DNA from: Vibrio breoganii
GTDB taxonomy: Bacteria; Pseudomonadota; Gammaproteobacteria; Enterobacterales; Vibrionaceae
DNA: 64,000 nucleotides
Direction of reading: 5' to 3'
NCBI RefSeq assembly: GCF_001677275.1
Contig: NZ_CP016178.1
Span: forward strand, 1-64,000
Under the pieces are notes generated by a model that saw only the letters and a list, made by a program, of their open reading frames with translations, was not told where the DNA came from and did no database searches. A program made the translations under genes and the position numbers. Below, one piece after another: positions 17,262-26,586 of the stretch (the stretch's first letter is position 1; every line of letters starts with the position of its first letter).

Positions 17262-19100
17262 CTAGAAGCGGTAGTCGATACCCGCATAGTAACTACGCTC
17301 AGGGCCTACATAATCGAAGCCACCCCAACCTTCAGAGGTTTCGTATTCTTCATCCAGCATATTCAGTACCTTGAACTTAGCATCTAGGTTTTTGGTGATT
17401 GCATATTGCGCCGCGAAGTCAAAAGTAATGTAGCTATCTAAAGTCTTGGTTGCGTCTGGGCGCTCGCCGACATAGATAGTGGCTAAGCTCATATTCAATG
17501 CATCGTAGCTATACGCCGCGATCCACTTGTAGTTCTGTTTAGCACGTCTTATTAATTGCTGACCCGTTGTTTTGTCTTCAGGATCGCTCCAATCAGCACT
17601 TAATACATGATTAACAGGACCGGTATCAAAATCGACGGAAACCTCAATTCCTTTTACCTCGGCTTCGTTGATGTTTTTAAGTGAGAAGCTCGAACTGTCC
17701 CAGATAATAAGGTTATCGGTGTTTGTTTGGTATGCTGTTACGCTCCAAAACGCCCATGAGTGATAACCAGAGAAACCAACTTCAAGTGATTCTGATTCTT
17801 CTGGCTTTAGATCCTTGTTGCCACCCAGACCATAAAGGTCGAAGAAGGTAGGTGCTCTAAACGCTGTTCCATAGTTAGCGGTAAACTGTATCTCTGGAGT
17901 GATAAACCAAGCAAGTCCTGCGCCCCATGTGGTGTTGCCATCGTACGCGCTGTTTTCGTCATGTCTTACATTCGCTTCCAATGTAACAGGGTCTAAGTTG
18001 ACATTGCCCCCAACAAAAACGGCGGTGTTGTTGCGCGTGTTTTCATCAAAGTCGCTTACGGGGAAACCACCCGATACCCCTGTATTGCTCGCCTCTTCAT
18101 ATGAGTAATCAACGCCACCAATAAGGTCGGTATTTTCTATACCCTTATAATGGTTCACCCAAAGTACAGATGTTCGTTTTGATTCGATGAAGGACTTGAG
18201 GGAGTTAGTTCTATCTGGGCCGTCAGTCTGAGTTTCCTGAGAAAAGCTTACCTGCAAGTTTGAGTTGAAATCATCTCGAGCATAATCGACATTACCAGAG
18301 ATAATGTAGGCTTCAGTTTCTTGTTTGTTTGGCAGGCTGACAGGATCATTTCCTACATATTGATTCTCATAGTTTTGATAAACACCGTTAAAGCCAGCAG
18401 ACCAATTCGAGTCTATATGCTTGGTCACGCCACCTGTTAGAAACTGAGAGTCAAAGCCATAGTCGTTATCCGTTGGCTGGCTGGTGATATTGTAGCCCTT
18501 GCTTCCTTCGTTGCTTACCACAAAGCTGCCGTGGCTGGTGTCAGAAAGTTCACCTGCAGAGCGCCAACCTTCTTGATGGTAGTTATTAGAGCCACCATTT
18601 AATGTCAGTTCATGTACAGAAGACTCTTTATTGTTGGTCGTGATACTTATGACCCCACCGATGGCATCGGCTCCGTAAACAGCAGCACGTGGCCCTCGAA
18701 CAAGTTCAATTCGTTCAATGGCAAAAGCAGGTATCAAGCCAAGGGTGTTGGTTGTACCACCAGCTGCGGTATTGAGTCGCACGCCATCGAGCAGCACTAG
18801 TGTTTGGTTACTATTGGCACCACGAATAAAGATGCTACTAGTGGAGGCTTTGGTTCCCTGAGAAACGACTTGTACACCAGGTAGTGTCTTTAACACATCA
18901 TAGGCGCTATCCGCTTGCAGTTGCTCTATTTGTTCACGTTCAACAACGCTAACAGAGGCCAATGCAGAGGTTTGAGTTTGTTCAAAGCGGTTTGCTGTGA
19001 CAACGATGGTTTCATCAACTTCTGTTGAATCAGTATCTTGAGCAAAAAGTGCAGGGGCATACAGCGAAACAATAGCTGTTGCCAGAATGGATTTTTTCAT
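17262..19100 (-). CDS. btuB: BtuB-type vitamin B12 TonB-dependent receptor
   Basis: This outer-membrane receptor imports cobalamin using TonB energy. The 612-aa product has a signal peptide (about 1-20, ending ALFAQ), a TonB box ETIVVTANR near residue 30, and a plug domain (about 45-160, with SSIFIRGANSNQTLVLLDGVRLN). A 22-strand barrel follows and ends in the aromatic YRF. Length matches E. coli BtuB (614). The start has AGGA six bases upstream. A cobalamin riboswitch with an attenuator hairpin lies in the leader and identifies the substrate. Confidence 0.94.
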   Translation of the reverse strand: MKKSILATAIVSLYAPALFAQDTDSTEVDETIVVTANRFEQTQTSALASVSVVEREQIEQLQADSAYDVLKTLPGVQVVSQGTKASTSSIFIRGANSNQTLVLLDGVRLNTAAGGTTNTLGLIPAFAIERIELVRGPRAAVYGADAIGGVISITTNNKESSVHELTLNGGSNNYHQEGWRSAGELSDTSHGSFVVSNEGSKGYNITSQPTDNDYGFDSQFLTGGVTKHIDSNWSAGFNGVYQNYENQYVGNDPVSLPNKQETEAYIISGNVDYARDDFNSNLQVSFSQETQTDGPDRTNSLKSFIESKRTSVLWVNHYKGIENTDLIGGVDYSYEEASNTGVSGGFPVSDFDENTRNNTAVFVGGNVNLDPVTLEANVRHDENSAYDGNTTWGAGLAWFITPEIQFTANYGTAFRAPTFFDLYGLGGNKDLKPEESESLEVGFSGYHSWAFWSVTAYQTNTDNLIIWDSSSFSLKNINEAEVKGIEVSVDFDTGPVNHVLSADWSDPEDKTTGQQLIRRAKQNYKWIAAYSYDALNMSLATIYVGERPDATKTLDSYITFDFAAQYAITKNLDAKFKVLNMLDEEYETSEGWGGFDYVGPERSYYAGIDYRF

Positions 19101-19125
19101 TTTGAGTCCTAATACGCGTAGTGAT

Positions 19126-19149
19126 AAAAACGCTTATGTTTGCGTTTTT
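19126..19149 (-). terminator. Attenuator hairpin of the btuB riboswitch
   Basis: On the minus strand AAAACGC and GCGTTTT form a stem ending in a T-run, between the riboswitch core and the btuB start. It is the likely expression platform: cobalamin binding would favour termination. Confidence 0.75.
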
Positions 19150-19345
19150 TCTTACTGGCAGGTATTCGGACTAATGAGCACTGTAGAGGAACCCCTACAA
19201 CCTAGCGTCTCACTTCCCGCAATAGACTATTGCAGTGTGCTGGGTTACCCCTTAAGACGTTCGTTCTCAAATACCGCTGCGCGTCAGTTTTGGATTCACA
19301 CCAAATTCCCTTTTAAGCCTGAAATCTCTGATTTCATGACACCAG
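19150..19345 (-). ncRNA. Cobalamin riboswitch (AdoCbl class)
   Basis: The minus strand has the ordered landmarks of the B12 riboswitch: AAAGGGAA then GGTGTGAATCC (complement of about 19292-19314), ACTGACGCGC, then a central region and the 3' part GTCCGAATACCTGCC (complement of about 19156-19170), equivalent to the GCCAGGAGACCTGCC box. It lies just upstream of btuB. Confidence 0.93.
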
Positions 19346-19446
19346 CGGGGGGAGATTTTATAGAGTGTTAAAGGGGGTGTCTAGTTCCCTGAAACACTTG
19401 TTAAATGTGACGAAATGTAATGTTAAGTGGCTGTAATCACATTTCT

Positions 19447-19465
19447 CTTGATCATTGTTCCGTAT
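19447..19465 (+). promoter_or_regulatory. RctB-operator-like site upstream of putA
   Basis: CTTGATCATTGTTCCGTAT differs at one base in 19 from the operator at 2005-2023 in the rctB promoter. It lies 76 bp upstream of the putA start and 17 kb from the origin. It could be a distal RctB-binding site. The match is seen in the sequence; the function is inferred. Confidence 0.55.
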
Positions 19466-19540
19466 TCTTTGCTATGGCTAGTGCTGCTCTGTAGGATTGT
19501 CGCCAAATTCATGGTGGTTTTATAGAGCTGAGGAAAAGCA

Positions 19541-22500
19541 ATGTTTACAGCATCTAGTGTTTTAAATCCCGATTTCATTAACCAACCCAAAGAGACACTT
19601 TGGTCTCTCATTTCACCTATGTATATGGTGGATGAATCGGCTTGGTTGAATGAGTTATTAAAGCTAGCGACACCTCTTGAAGAGGAAAAACAGCGCACAA
19701 AACGTCAAACTACGGCGCTAATTGAAGCGATCCGCGCCGATAAGCGCTCAATCCAGATGATTGACGCCCTATTGTTGGAATACAGCCTAGATACGCAAGA
19801 AGGCATTTTGTTGATGTGCCTTGCCGAAGCATTGATGCGTATTCCTGACTCTGAAACCGCCGATGCCCTAATTAAAGACAAGCTTACTGTAGCCGATTGG
19901 AAGTCTCACCTGAGCCAGTCTGATTCTGTATTTGTTAATGCTTCTACTTGGGGTTTAATGCTGACTGGTAAGGTGGTTGGCGTTAACAACCAAGAAACAA
20001 CCAGCCCAAGCTCTGCGCTGTCGAAGCTAGTGAACAAAATGTCTGAGCCAGTAATTCGTAAGGCAATGCACCAAGCGATGAAGGTCATGGGACACCAGTT
20101 TGTTCTGGGTCGTGACATTAAAGAAGCACAGAAAAACGGTGCGCCATTGCGTAAGAAGGGGTTTACTCACTCTTTCGATATGTTGGGTGAAGCTGCTTTA
20201 ACCTCAGAAGATGCACAAAAGTATTTCAATGATTATTTGATGGCGATCGAGTCTGTTGGTCGAAACAAACAAAATGATGACTCAAGCCCTGCGCCCTCTA
20301 TTTCGATCAAACTGTCCGCATTGCATCCTCGCTATGAGGTGGCAAACAAAGAGCGCGTCCTTAACGAGCTTCATGATACCTTGATCAAGCTATTAACTCG
20401 CGCTATCGAGTTGGATGTCGCCATCACCATTGATGCAGAAGAAGCAGATCGTCTTGAATTGTCTCTACAGCTGTTTGAGAAGGTCTACACCAACGATCTT
20501 GTTAAAGGCTGGGGTAAGTTTGGTCTGGTGATCCAAGCGTATTCTAAGCGCTGCTTACCGGTTCTGGTATGGGTGAATGCCTTAGCCAAAGAACAAGGCG
20601 ATCTTATCCCACTGCGTTTGGTTAAAGGCGCGTATTGGGACAGTGAGATCAAATGGTCACAGCAGGCGGGTTATGCAAACTACCCTGTCTACACTCGCAA
20701 AGAAGCCACTGATATGTCTTATCTGGCGTGTGCTCGCTTTTTATTGAGCGACGGTGTGCGTGGCAATATTTTCCCGCAATTCGCGAGCCACAATGCTCAT
20801 ACCGTTACCGCTATTGCAGAGATGGCTGAGCATACCGACTATGAGTTCCAGCGCCTGCATGGCATGGGCGACTCGCTCTACTACCATGTGATGGAAAAAT
20901 ATGGCCAACCTGTACGCATCTACGCGCCAGTAGGAAGCCATAAAGACTTGCTGCCTTACTTAGTGCGCCGCCTACTGGAAAATGGTGCTAACAGCTCGTT
21001 TGTACATAGATTGGTTGATGCCCGTTGTCCGGTTGAAGACCTAACGCACCACCCTGTTGATACCTTGTTAGGTAATGAAACCTTGCACAATGATCAGATC
21101 CCGCTTCCACCGCAGATCTTCGGTGAGCGCGTGAACTCTATCGGTATCAATGTGGATGTTGAGAGTGAAGCGATGCCTTTTGAACAGCAAGTGGTTAGCT
21201 TCCTTGCTAAGCAATGGCAAGGCGCTCCAATCATCAATGGATCTATGATCTCTGGAACTATGATCAAGGAAGAAAGCGTTGTTGCGCCTTTTGATCGTAG
21301 TGTAACGGTAGGTAAGATCGGGTTTGCAAACCTTGATCATGTTTCCGATGCGATTACCTCAGCCCAGTCTGGCCTTGAGCACTGGAGATATACACCGGTT
21401 GCTCACCGTGCTGAGTGTCTGAGAAATCTAGCGGATAAGCTAGAAGAGAATCTTGCTGAATTGGTTGCCCTTTGTCATATGGAAGCGGGTAAAACCATTC
21501 ATGACAGCATTGATGAGGTGCGAGAAGCCGTTGATTTTTGTCGTTACTATGCCGACAATGCCACTCATCTTGGTCCTGAATCTATTCAAGGCTTTGATGG
21601 CAATCTGCAATGGTGTGAGAGACATGGGCGTGGCGTGTTTGTCTGTATCAGTCCATGGAACTTCCCACTAGCTATCTTCCTAGGTCAAATATCGGCAGCA
21701 CTTGTTGCGGGCAATACCGTTGTGGCCAAGCCGGCTGAGCAAACCAGCTTGATTGCGGCTCGAACTGTTGAGTTAATGCTGGAATCTGGTTTCCCTTCTG
21801 ATGTCATTCAATTCCTACCCGGGCGCGGTGCAGAGATTGGCTCTGCCTTGACTTCTCATCCTGCCATTGCCGGTGTGGCGTTTACTGGCTCTACCGCAAC
21901 CGCTAAGCGAATTAATCTATCTTTGGCTGAGCGTGATAGCCAACCGGTTCCGTTCATTGCTGAAACGGGCGGTCAAAATGCAATGATTGTCGATTCAACG
22001 GCGCTTCCTGAGCAAGTGGTTCGCGATGTAGTACGCAGTGCGTTTGCTTCGGCAGGCCAGCGCTGCTCGGCGCTACGCGTATTGTTTGTACAAAAAGACA
22101 TAGCGCCAAGAATTACTAAGCTGATTCAAGGTGCAATGAAAGAGCTCAGCGTAGGCCTACCTTATTTGCACAGTACAGATGTGGGTCCTGTAATAGATGA
22201 GCTTGCACAGCAGAAATTACTCGCACATATCGAGACGATGCGCAAAACCCAGAAAGTGGTTGCTGAAGTTGAATTAGACGAGCAATGCAATGCCGGTATG
22301 TATGTACCACCTACCGCAATCGAGATCAGTGATATCTCTGTGTTGGAAGAAGAGCAGTTTGGTCCAATCTTGCATATCGTACAATTCGAGGCGAGCCAGA
22401 TCGCAGAGGTCGTAGACAAGATTAACACTACGGGCTTTGGTCTAACCATGGGTATTCATTCTCGCAATGAAACCACTTATCGTTGGATTGAGGAAAATGC

Positions 22501-22711
22501 TCGAGTGGGCAACTGCTATATCAACCGTGATCAGGTGGGTGCTGTGGTAGGCGTTCAACCTTTTGGTGGACAAGGGCTATCAGGCACAGGTCCAAAAGCG
22601 GGTGGGCCAAACTATTTGTATCGCTTTACGGAGCATGTATGTCGAAACCGCCAGGTGGCGGATTCAGCACAGACGCAACAATCTTCGCAAACTGATGAGC
22701 AAGGGGTATAG
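19541..22711 (+). CDS. putA: Bifunctional proline dehydrogenase / P5C dehydrogenase
   Basis: PutA oxidises proline to glutamate in two steps. The 1056-aa product has an N-terminal helical part, a FAD-dependent proline dehydrogenase barrel (about 180-480, with RLVKGAYWDSEIK) and an aldehyde dehydrogenase domain (about 560-1030). The latter has ISPWNFPLAIFLGQ, FTGSTATAKRI, the ETGGQNAM segment and the catalytic cysteine in FASAGQRCSALR. The N-terminal DNA-binding ribbon-helix-helix of E. coli PutA (1320 aa) is absent, so it should not repress itself. The C-terminal extension of long PutAs is also missing and may be the next gene. The ribosome site is GAGGAAAAGCA. Confidence 0.95.
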   Translation: MFTASSVLNPDFINQPKETLWSLISPMYMVDESAWLNELLKLATPLEEEKQRTKRQTTALIEAIRADKRSIQMIDALLLEYSLDTQEGILLMCLAEALMRIPDSETADALIKDKLTVADWKSHLSQSDSVFVNASTWGLMLTGKVVGVNNQETTSPSSALSKLVNKMSEPVIRKAMHQAMKVMGHQFVLGRDIKEAQKNGAPLRKKGFTHSFDMLGEAALTSEDAQKYFNDYLMAIESVGRNKQNDDSSPAPSISIKLSALHPRYEVANKERVLNELHDTLIKLLTRAIELDVAITIDAEEADRLELSLQLFEKVYTNDLVKGWGKFGLVIQAYSKRCLPVLVWVNALAKEQGDLIPLRLVKGAYWDSEIKWSQQAGYANYPVYTRKEATDMSYLACARFLLSDGVRGNIFPQFASHNAHTVTAIAEMAEHTDYEFQRLHGMGDSLYYHVMEKYGQPVRIYAPVGSHKDLLPYLVRRLLENGANSSFVHRLVDARCPVEDLTHHPVDTLLGNETLHNDQIPLPPQIFGERVNSIGINVDVESEAMPFEQQVVSFLAKQWQGAPIINGSMISGTMIKEESVVAPFDRSVTVGKIGFANLDHVSDAITSAQSGLEHWRYTPVAHRAECLRNLADKLEENLAELVALCHMEAGKTIHDSIDEVREAVDFCRYYADNATHLGPESIQGFDGNLQWCERHGRGVFVCISPWNFPLAIFLGQISAALVAGNTVVAKPAEQTSLIAARTVELMLESGFPSDVIQFLPGRGAEIGSALTSHPAIAGVAFTGSTATAKRINLSLAERDSQPVPFIAETGGQNAMIVDSTALPEQVVRDVVRSAFASAGQRCSALRVLFVQKDIAPRITKLIQGAMKELSVGLPYLHSTDVGPVIDELAQQKLLAHIETMRKTQKVVAEVELDEQCNAGMYVPPTAIEISDISVLEEEQFGPILHIVQFEASQIAEVVDKINTTGFGLTMGIHSRNETTYRWIEENARVGNCYINRDQVGAVVGVQPFGGQGLSGTGPKAGGPNYLYRFTEHVCRNRQVADSAQTQQSSQTDEQGV

Positions 22712-22713
22712 CA

Positions 22714-23409
22714 ATGAAAAAAGCATCTATTTGCTTCTCAGAAGCACAACACGCATGGGCACTGTGGAATCAAACGCCATACGCTACTCGCTACCAACTT
22801 CTTAATTCGGTAGCTACTGAACTTGCTTTGGAGAGCTTTAAGGTTCCACTGGCATTTCACCATAAGCACAGCGCTCAGTTATTAACTGAACCTGAATTGA
22901 TGCCGGGTCCTACGGGTGAAACCAATGAGTTGTATACTGCAGGTCGTGGCGTCGCGCTGATCGTTGCTGATAAGTCGGTGGATCTCGGCTGTGCAAAAGC
23001 ACTCTATGCACAGTTATCGGTCGCGTTGATGTCGGGAAATTGTGTGTTGCTGTGTGTGCAAGACAGTGAGTTAGCTCAGCAAGTATTGACGCTTATCAAC
23101 AATCTATCACTTCCAGCGGGTGTGCTTAGCTTGGTGGAATATGATCAGTATGCTCAACTGTTGGATAGCGATGTTCGTGTTGTCTGCGTGTTGGGTGAAG
23201 AAGTGCTAGTGCAATCAGTTAATCGTCGCTTGGCGGGTAAGGCTGGAGCCATTGCTCCGCTAGTGGCTGAGATTGATTTGTACAATATGCCAGTAGCGCA
23301 AGATCCTAAATTGTCACTTCGCTACATTACAGAGCGTACACGAACGATAAATATTACTGCGGTTGGCGGAAATGCGACCTTGCTAGAGTTAGGCAGTGCT
23401 GAACATTAG
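22714..23409 (+). CDS. PutA-associated aldehyde-dehydrogenase-like protein
   Basis: This 231-aa protein starts two bases after the putA stop, with AAGGGG as ribosome site, so the two are co-transcribed. It resembles part of the aldehyde dehydrogenase fold: GRGVALIVADKS and YAQLSVALMSGNCVLLCVQDSELAQQ recall the Rossmann segment that in PutA reads SAALVAGNTVVAKPAEQ. It has no catalytic cysteine motif and cannot be a complete dehydrogenase. I infer that it supplies in trans the ALDH-like C-terminal domain that longer PutA proteins carry, perhaps to cap the substrate channel or aid oligomerisation. Vibrio genomes often label it P5C dehydrogenase. Confidence 0.75.
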   Translation: MKKASICFSEAQHAWALWNQTPYATRYQLLNSVATELALESFKVPLAFHHKHSAQLLTEPELMPGPTGETNELYTAGRGVALIVADKSVDLGCAKALYAQLSVALMSGNCVLLCVQDSELAQQVLTLINNLSLPAGVLSLVEYDQYAQLLDSDVRVVCVLGEEVLVQSVNRRLAGKAGAIAPLVAEIDLYNMPVAQDPKLSLRYITERTRTINITAVGGNATLLELGSAEH

Positions 23410-23475
23410 CGCTAAACATTAAGGTCGGTATACCCGTCTTATAATGTAGAAGTAACGGCAACGCTCAAATACCAT

Positions 23476-23514
23476 AATACCGAGTTGAAACCTTTGGCTT
23501 CACTCGGTATTTTG
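23476..23514 (+). terminator. Terminator of the putA operon
   Basis: AATACCGAGT and ACTCGGTATT form a 10-bp stem with a 16-nt loop, followed by TTTG. It lies after the putA companion gene. Confidence 0.75.
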
Positions 23515-23543
23515 TTATCTGGCGTATTTAAGGAAATTGGAAC

Positions 23544-24638
23544 ATGGAAATTGAGTGTACGAATAAGTATTCGCTAGTGGTTCAGGGCGGGGGACAAAAG
23601 GGGGCATTTGCTGCTGGCGTCTTGGATACCTTTATTGCCGCCAACTATGACCCGTTTTCTTTGTATTTGGGCACTTCTGCTGGCGCGCTCAATGTCTCTT
23701 CATTTGTGACCAAACAGCCTGGCTTAGGTTTAGATTTCATCCTTAATTACACCACGCAAAATCGCTTCTTTGACTTTAATAGATTGGTTAACAAGGAGCT
23801 GGTGGCTATGGATCTCGACTGGGCCTTTCAGTTTGTGCACAGCGGTGAGTTCCCATTAGATCTGGAAAAGGGCGCTAAGAACCTAGGTTCAGAAAAACAG
23901 GCGTTGGCCTGTGTTACCCATGTTGAAGAGATGAAGGACTATTACTTTCCTATCTTTTCTGAAAATTGGTATGACGTACTAAGGGCCACCTGTGCTATCC
24001 CTCTGTTATACCATCAAGAGATTAATATAGATGGAGCAAACTGGGTTGATGGCGGTGTTACCGCCACTGTTCCTGTTCACGAGGCATATCGACGTGGAGC
24101 GTGTAACATGGTGGTGATTACCACAGAGCCCATGATTGAAAAAACGTCTGCAAGTAAATTAGCGATAAAAGCAGAGCCACTTGAAAAGCTCAAACTAGAA
24201 TTGGCTCGAGGTATAGAGCCCTACATCAATCGAATTGCTCCTTTAAGCAAGAATGAACGCATGAAACAATTGAGTGACGTGTTCCTAAATCGAGTCAGTC
24301 AGCTTAAGCAAAGCCATCAGTTTCCCGCGCTCAACTCCTTGCCTAAAAACTGGCTGCCGGATACAGAGAAACTGACAGAAATGATTGCCCATCAATCACA
24401 TAAGCAGTTCAAAGCACATGCACCCCGCTCGATGGAAATGTTATTTGCTCATTACATGAATCATTCCAGTATTTCTGAGTTTATGAATCAGCCTCCAGAG
24501 GGGGTTACCATCAGAGAGATCGCACCACATAAGCCTCTTAACTGCACAGGTTTGTTGAGCCACAAAGACGATATCTTTGCAGACTATGAGTCAGGTGTAT
24601 TGGCAGGCAAAGACTTTTTATCTAACCTGCCAAGTTAA
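23544..24638 (+). CDS. Patatin-like phospholipase
   Basis: This 364-aa protein is a patatin-family serine hydrolase, probably acting on lipids at the inner face of the membrane, and is similar to E. coli YjjU. The oxyanion loop GGGQKG (15-20), nucleophile elbow GTSAG (43-47, Ser45) and the aspartate in WVDGGV (near 172) form the Ser-Asp dyad. No signal peptide is seen. It precedes the FetB-like permease by 25 bp, so they may be co-transcribed. Confidence 0.85.
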   Translation: MEIECTNKYSLVVQGGGQKGAFAAGVLDTFIAANYDPFSLYLGTSAGALNVSSFVTKQPGLGLDFILNYTTQNRFFDFNRLVNKELVAMDLDWAFQFVHSGEFPLDLEKGAKNLGSEKQALACVTHVEEMKDYYFPIFSENWYDVLRATCAIPLLYHQEINIDGANWVDGGVTATVPVHEAYRRGACNMVVITTEPMIEKTSASKLAIKAEPLEKLKLELARGIEPYINRIAPLSKNERMKQLSDVFLNRVSQLKQSHQFPALNSLPKNWLPDTEKLTEMIAHQSHKQFKAHAPRSMEMLFAHYMNHSSISEFMNQPPEGVTIREIAPHKPLNCTGLLSHKDDIFADYESGVLAGKDFLSNLPS

Positions 24639-24663
24639 TTTAGCTTCGACAACGGTCTCAACT

Positions 24664-25452
24664 ATGCAGCCTTCTCACGATATTGATTGGTGGCACCTCG
24701 CCACCTTTTCTCTTCTTCTTGTTATCCCTTTTGCTATTAATCGCTTTTATAGGCTTGAGCTAGGAAAAGATATGGGAGTGTCTGTCGCAAGAATGTTTGT
24801 GCAGTTGACTCTTGTAGGGGCGTACCTAGAGTTTGTATTTTCGACCAATAATCTATGGCTAAATTTAGCTTGGATTGCAGTGATGCTTGGAGTGGGTGCC
24901 AGTGCAATTGTGGGTAAAGCAAAGCTCCCTCGTAAGGTACTGTTTACGCCTGTTGTGAGCGGCTTGGTTATTGGCCTTGCTCCTATACTTTTCATTCTGT
25001 GTTGGCTGGTGGTTCAACCCACTCCAATCTACAGTGCGCAATATATGATCCCTTTGGCGGGGATGCTTCTTGGAAATAGCTTAAGTGGCAACATAGTCGC
25101 ATTGCAGAATCTCTATACCGCTTTTGACGAGAGAAATGAAGAATATCAGGTCGCTATTGCGTTGGGTGCTCCGCCTTTATTTGCGGCGCTGCCCTTTGTG
25201 AGAGCGGCTATGCAAAAGGCGTTTGCTCCGATACTGGCTTCGATGGCAACAACAGGCTTAGTGACTTTACCAGGCATGATGACGGGTCAGATATTGGGCG
25301 GCGCTTCACCTATGGTCGCCATTAAATATCAGATGATGATACTGATCGCTATCTTTGTGATGATGAGTATTTCGGTCACGCTGACGTTGCAATTTAGCTT
25401 GCGTAGGTCGATCAATGAAAATGGAAGAGTGATTGTGGGATTGATTAAGTGA
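24664..25452 (+). CDS. FetB/YbbM-like ABC permease without its ATPase
   Basis: This 262-aa integral membrane protein has about seven hydrophobic segments and resembles FetB (YbbM), the permease of the FetAB system linked to iron export and peroxide resistance. Conserved traits are PLAGMLLGNSLSGN, ALGAPPLFA and TTGLVTLPGMMTGQILGGASP. I chose the ATG at 24664; the frame runs upstream into the patatin gene but lacks a better start. A FetA ATPase gene normally lies next to it; none is present here. Confidence 0.8.
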   Translation: MQPSHDIDWWHLATFSLLLVIPFAINRFYRLELGKDMGVSVARMFVQLTLVGAYLEFVFSTNNLWLNLAWIAVMLGVGASAIVGKAKLPRKVLFTPVVSGLVIGLAPILFILCWLVVQPTPIYSAQYMIPLAGMLLGNSLSGNIVALQNLYTAFDERNEEYQVAIALGAPPLFAALPFVRAAMQKAFAPILASMATTGLVTLPGMMTGQILGGASPMVAIKYQMMILIAIFVMMSISVTLTLQFSLRRSINENGRVIVGLIK

Positions 25453-25470
25453 TGCCCGAGGGCATCACTT
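25447..25470. terminator. Inverted repeat overlapping the fetB-like stop
   Basis: AAGTGATGCCC and GGGCATCACTT form a perfect 11-bp inverted repeat with a 2-nt centre, between convergent genes. There is no T-run, so its role as a terminator is tentative. Confidence 0.45.
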
Positions 25471-25491
25471 AGGTTTGTTACGTATTGCTGG

Positions 25492-26586
25492 TTACAATGA
25501 CTTCTGCATAAGTGCCTGCTCAGGTGGATGATCCAGTTTTAAGGTCTGAGTAGGGAAGGCGACATCAGCGCCGTTGTTGCGAATAATCTGCATAATTTGC
25601 AGTAGCACATCTTGTTTCACCTCGTGGAATCGAACCCAGTTTACTGTCTTAGTGAAGGTGTAGACAAAGAAGTCTAAGGACGACGCACCAAACGTATTGA
25701 AGTTCACAATTAATGTTTGATTGGCATCGATATCCGGGTGGTTCTTTAGCATGTGATGCACATCTTCAATGATTTTATCGACCTTAGTTGAATCGCTATA
25801 GCGAAGCCCTATGGTTTCGTAGATTCGGCGATTGGTCATACGCGAAGGATTCTCTACCACGATGCTACTAAACACAGAGTTGGGTACGTAGAGTGGGCGC
25901 TTATCAAAGGTGATAATCTTGGTCATTCGCCAGCCAATACGGTCAACCGTGCCTTCAATACTGCGATCTGGCGAGCGAATCCAGTCCCCTACCTTAAATG
26001 GGCGGTCAAAGTAGATCATCATGCCGCCAAAGAAGTTAGAGAGCAGGTCTTTTGCAGCAAGACCCGCAATCAAGCCACCGACACCACCAAAGGTAAGTAG
26101 GCCAGAAAGACTCAGTCCGAGGGTTTGCATTACCGTAAGCACACCGATAATGACGACCAGCAATCTCGCGAGTTTAGCGACTGCTTGCACTGTAGTGACG
26201 TCTCGGTTTTTTTTCTCAAGCAGCTGGTTTTCAAAGTTTGTAATGATTCGAGATAGAGTCCAAATCGCAATGCAAATAACCAGAATTAGCTTAAGCGTAG
26301 AGAGCCAATTAAAATCATGGGTAAAGTTTTCTTCAAGGAATAATCCCATAGAAACGGTACCAGGCCAGAGCCAGATTAAGGTACTGACAGGAGCCTTAAG
26401 ACCGTGAATAACGGCGTTATCCCACGTGATCTTAGTTTTTTCAGCAATGCTTTCGAGTCTTCCAATTAATAACTTCCAAACCAACCAGAAAACTAAGCTC
26501 AGGGTGGTGATCAAAATTATCTCATTGATGATTGCACTGTCGGTTAACTTGAAGAGATTAAGCCATTCAGCTTTGGTATGTTCCAT
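25492..26586 (-). CDS. MscS-family mechanosensitive channel
   Basis: This 364-aa inner-membrane protein has four to five membrane segments and the MscS pore helix LLTFGGVGGLIAGLAAKDLLSNFFGGMMI (about 160-188), which is rich in Gly/Ala. The beta domain follows (FKVGDWIRSPDRSIEGTVDRIGWRMTKI, YVPNSVF). Size resembles E. coli YnaI (343). It opens when membrane tension rises. The start overlaps the LysR gene stop by one base, so the pair is probably translated from one message. Confidence 0.88.
   Translation of the reverse strand: MEHTKAEWLNLFKLTDSAIINEIILITTLSLVFWLVWKLLIGRLESIAEKTKITWDNAVIHGLKAPVSTLIWLWPGTVSMGLFLEENFTHDFNWLSTLKLILVICIAIWTLSRIITNFENQLLEKKNRDVTTVQAVAKLARLLVVIIGVLTVMQTLGLSLSGLLTFGGVGGLIAGLAAKDLLSNFFGGMMIYFDRPFKVGDWIRSPDRSIEGTVDRIGWRMTKIITFDKRPLYVPNSVFSSIVVENPSRMTNRRIYETIGLRYSDSTKVDKIIEDVHHMLKNHPDIDANQTLIVNFNTFGASSLDFFVYTFTKTVNWVRFHEVKQDVLLQIMQIIRNNGADVAFPTQTLKLDHPPEQALMQKSL

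Noticed and set aside
19087-19371. 94-codon plus-strand frame
   Set aside because: It lies antisense to the cobalamin riboswitch and btuB leader, which explain the sequence.
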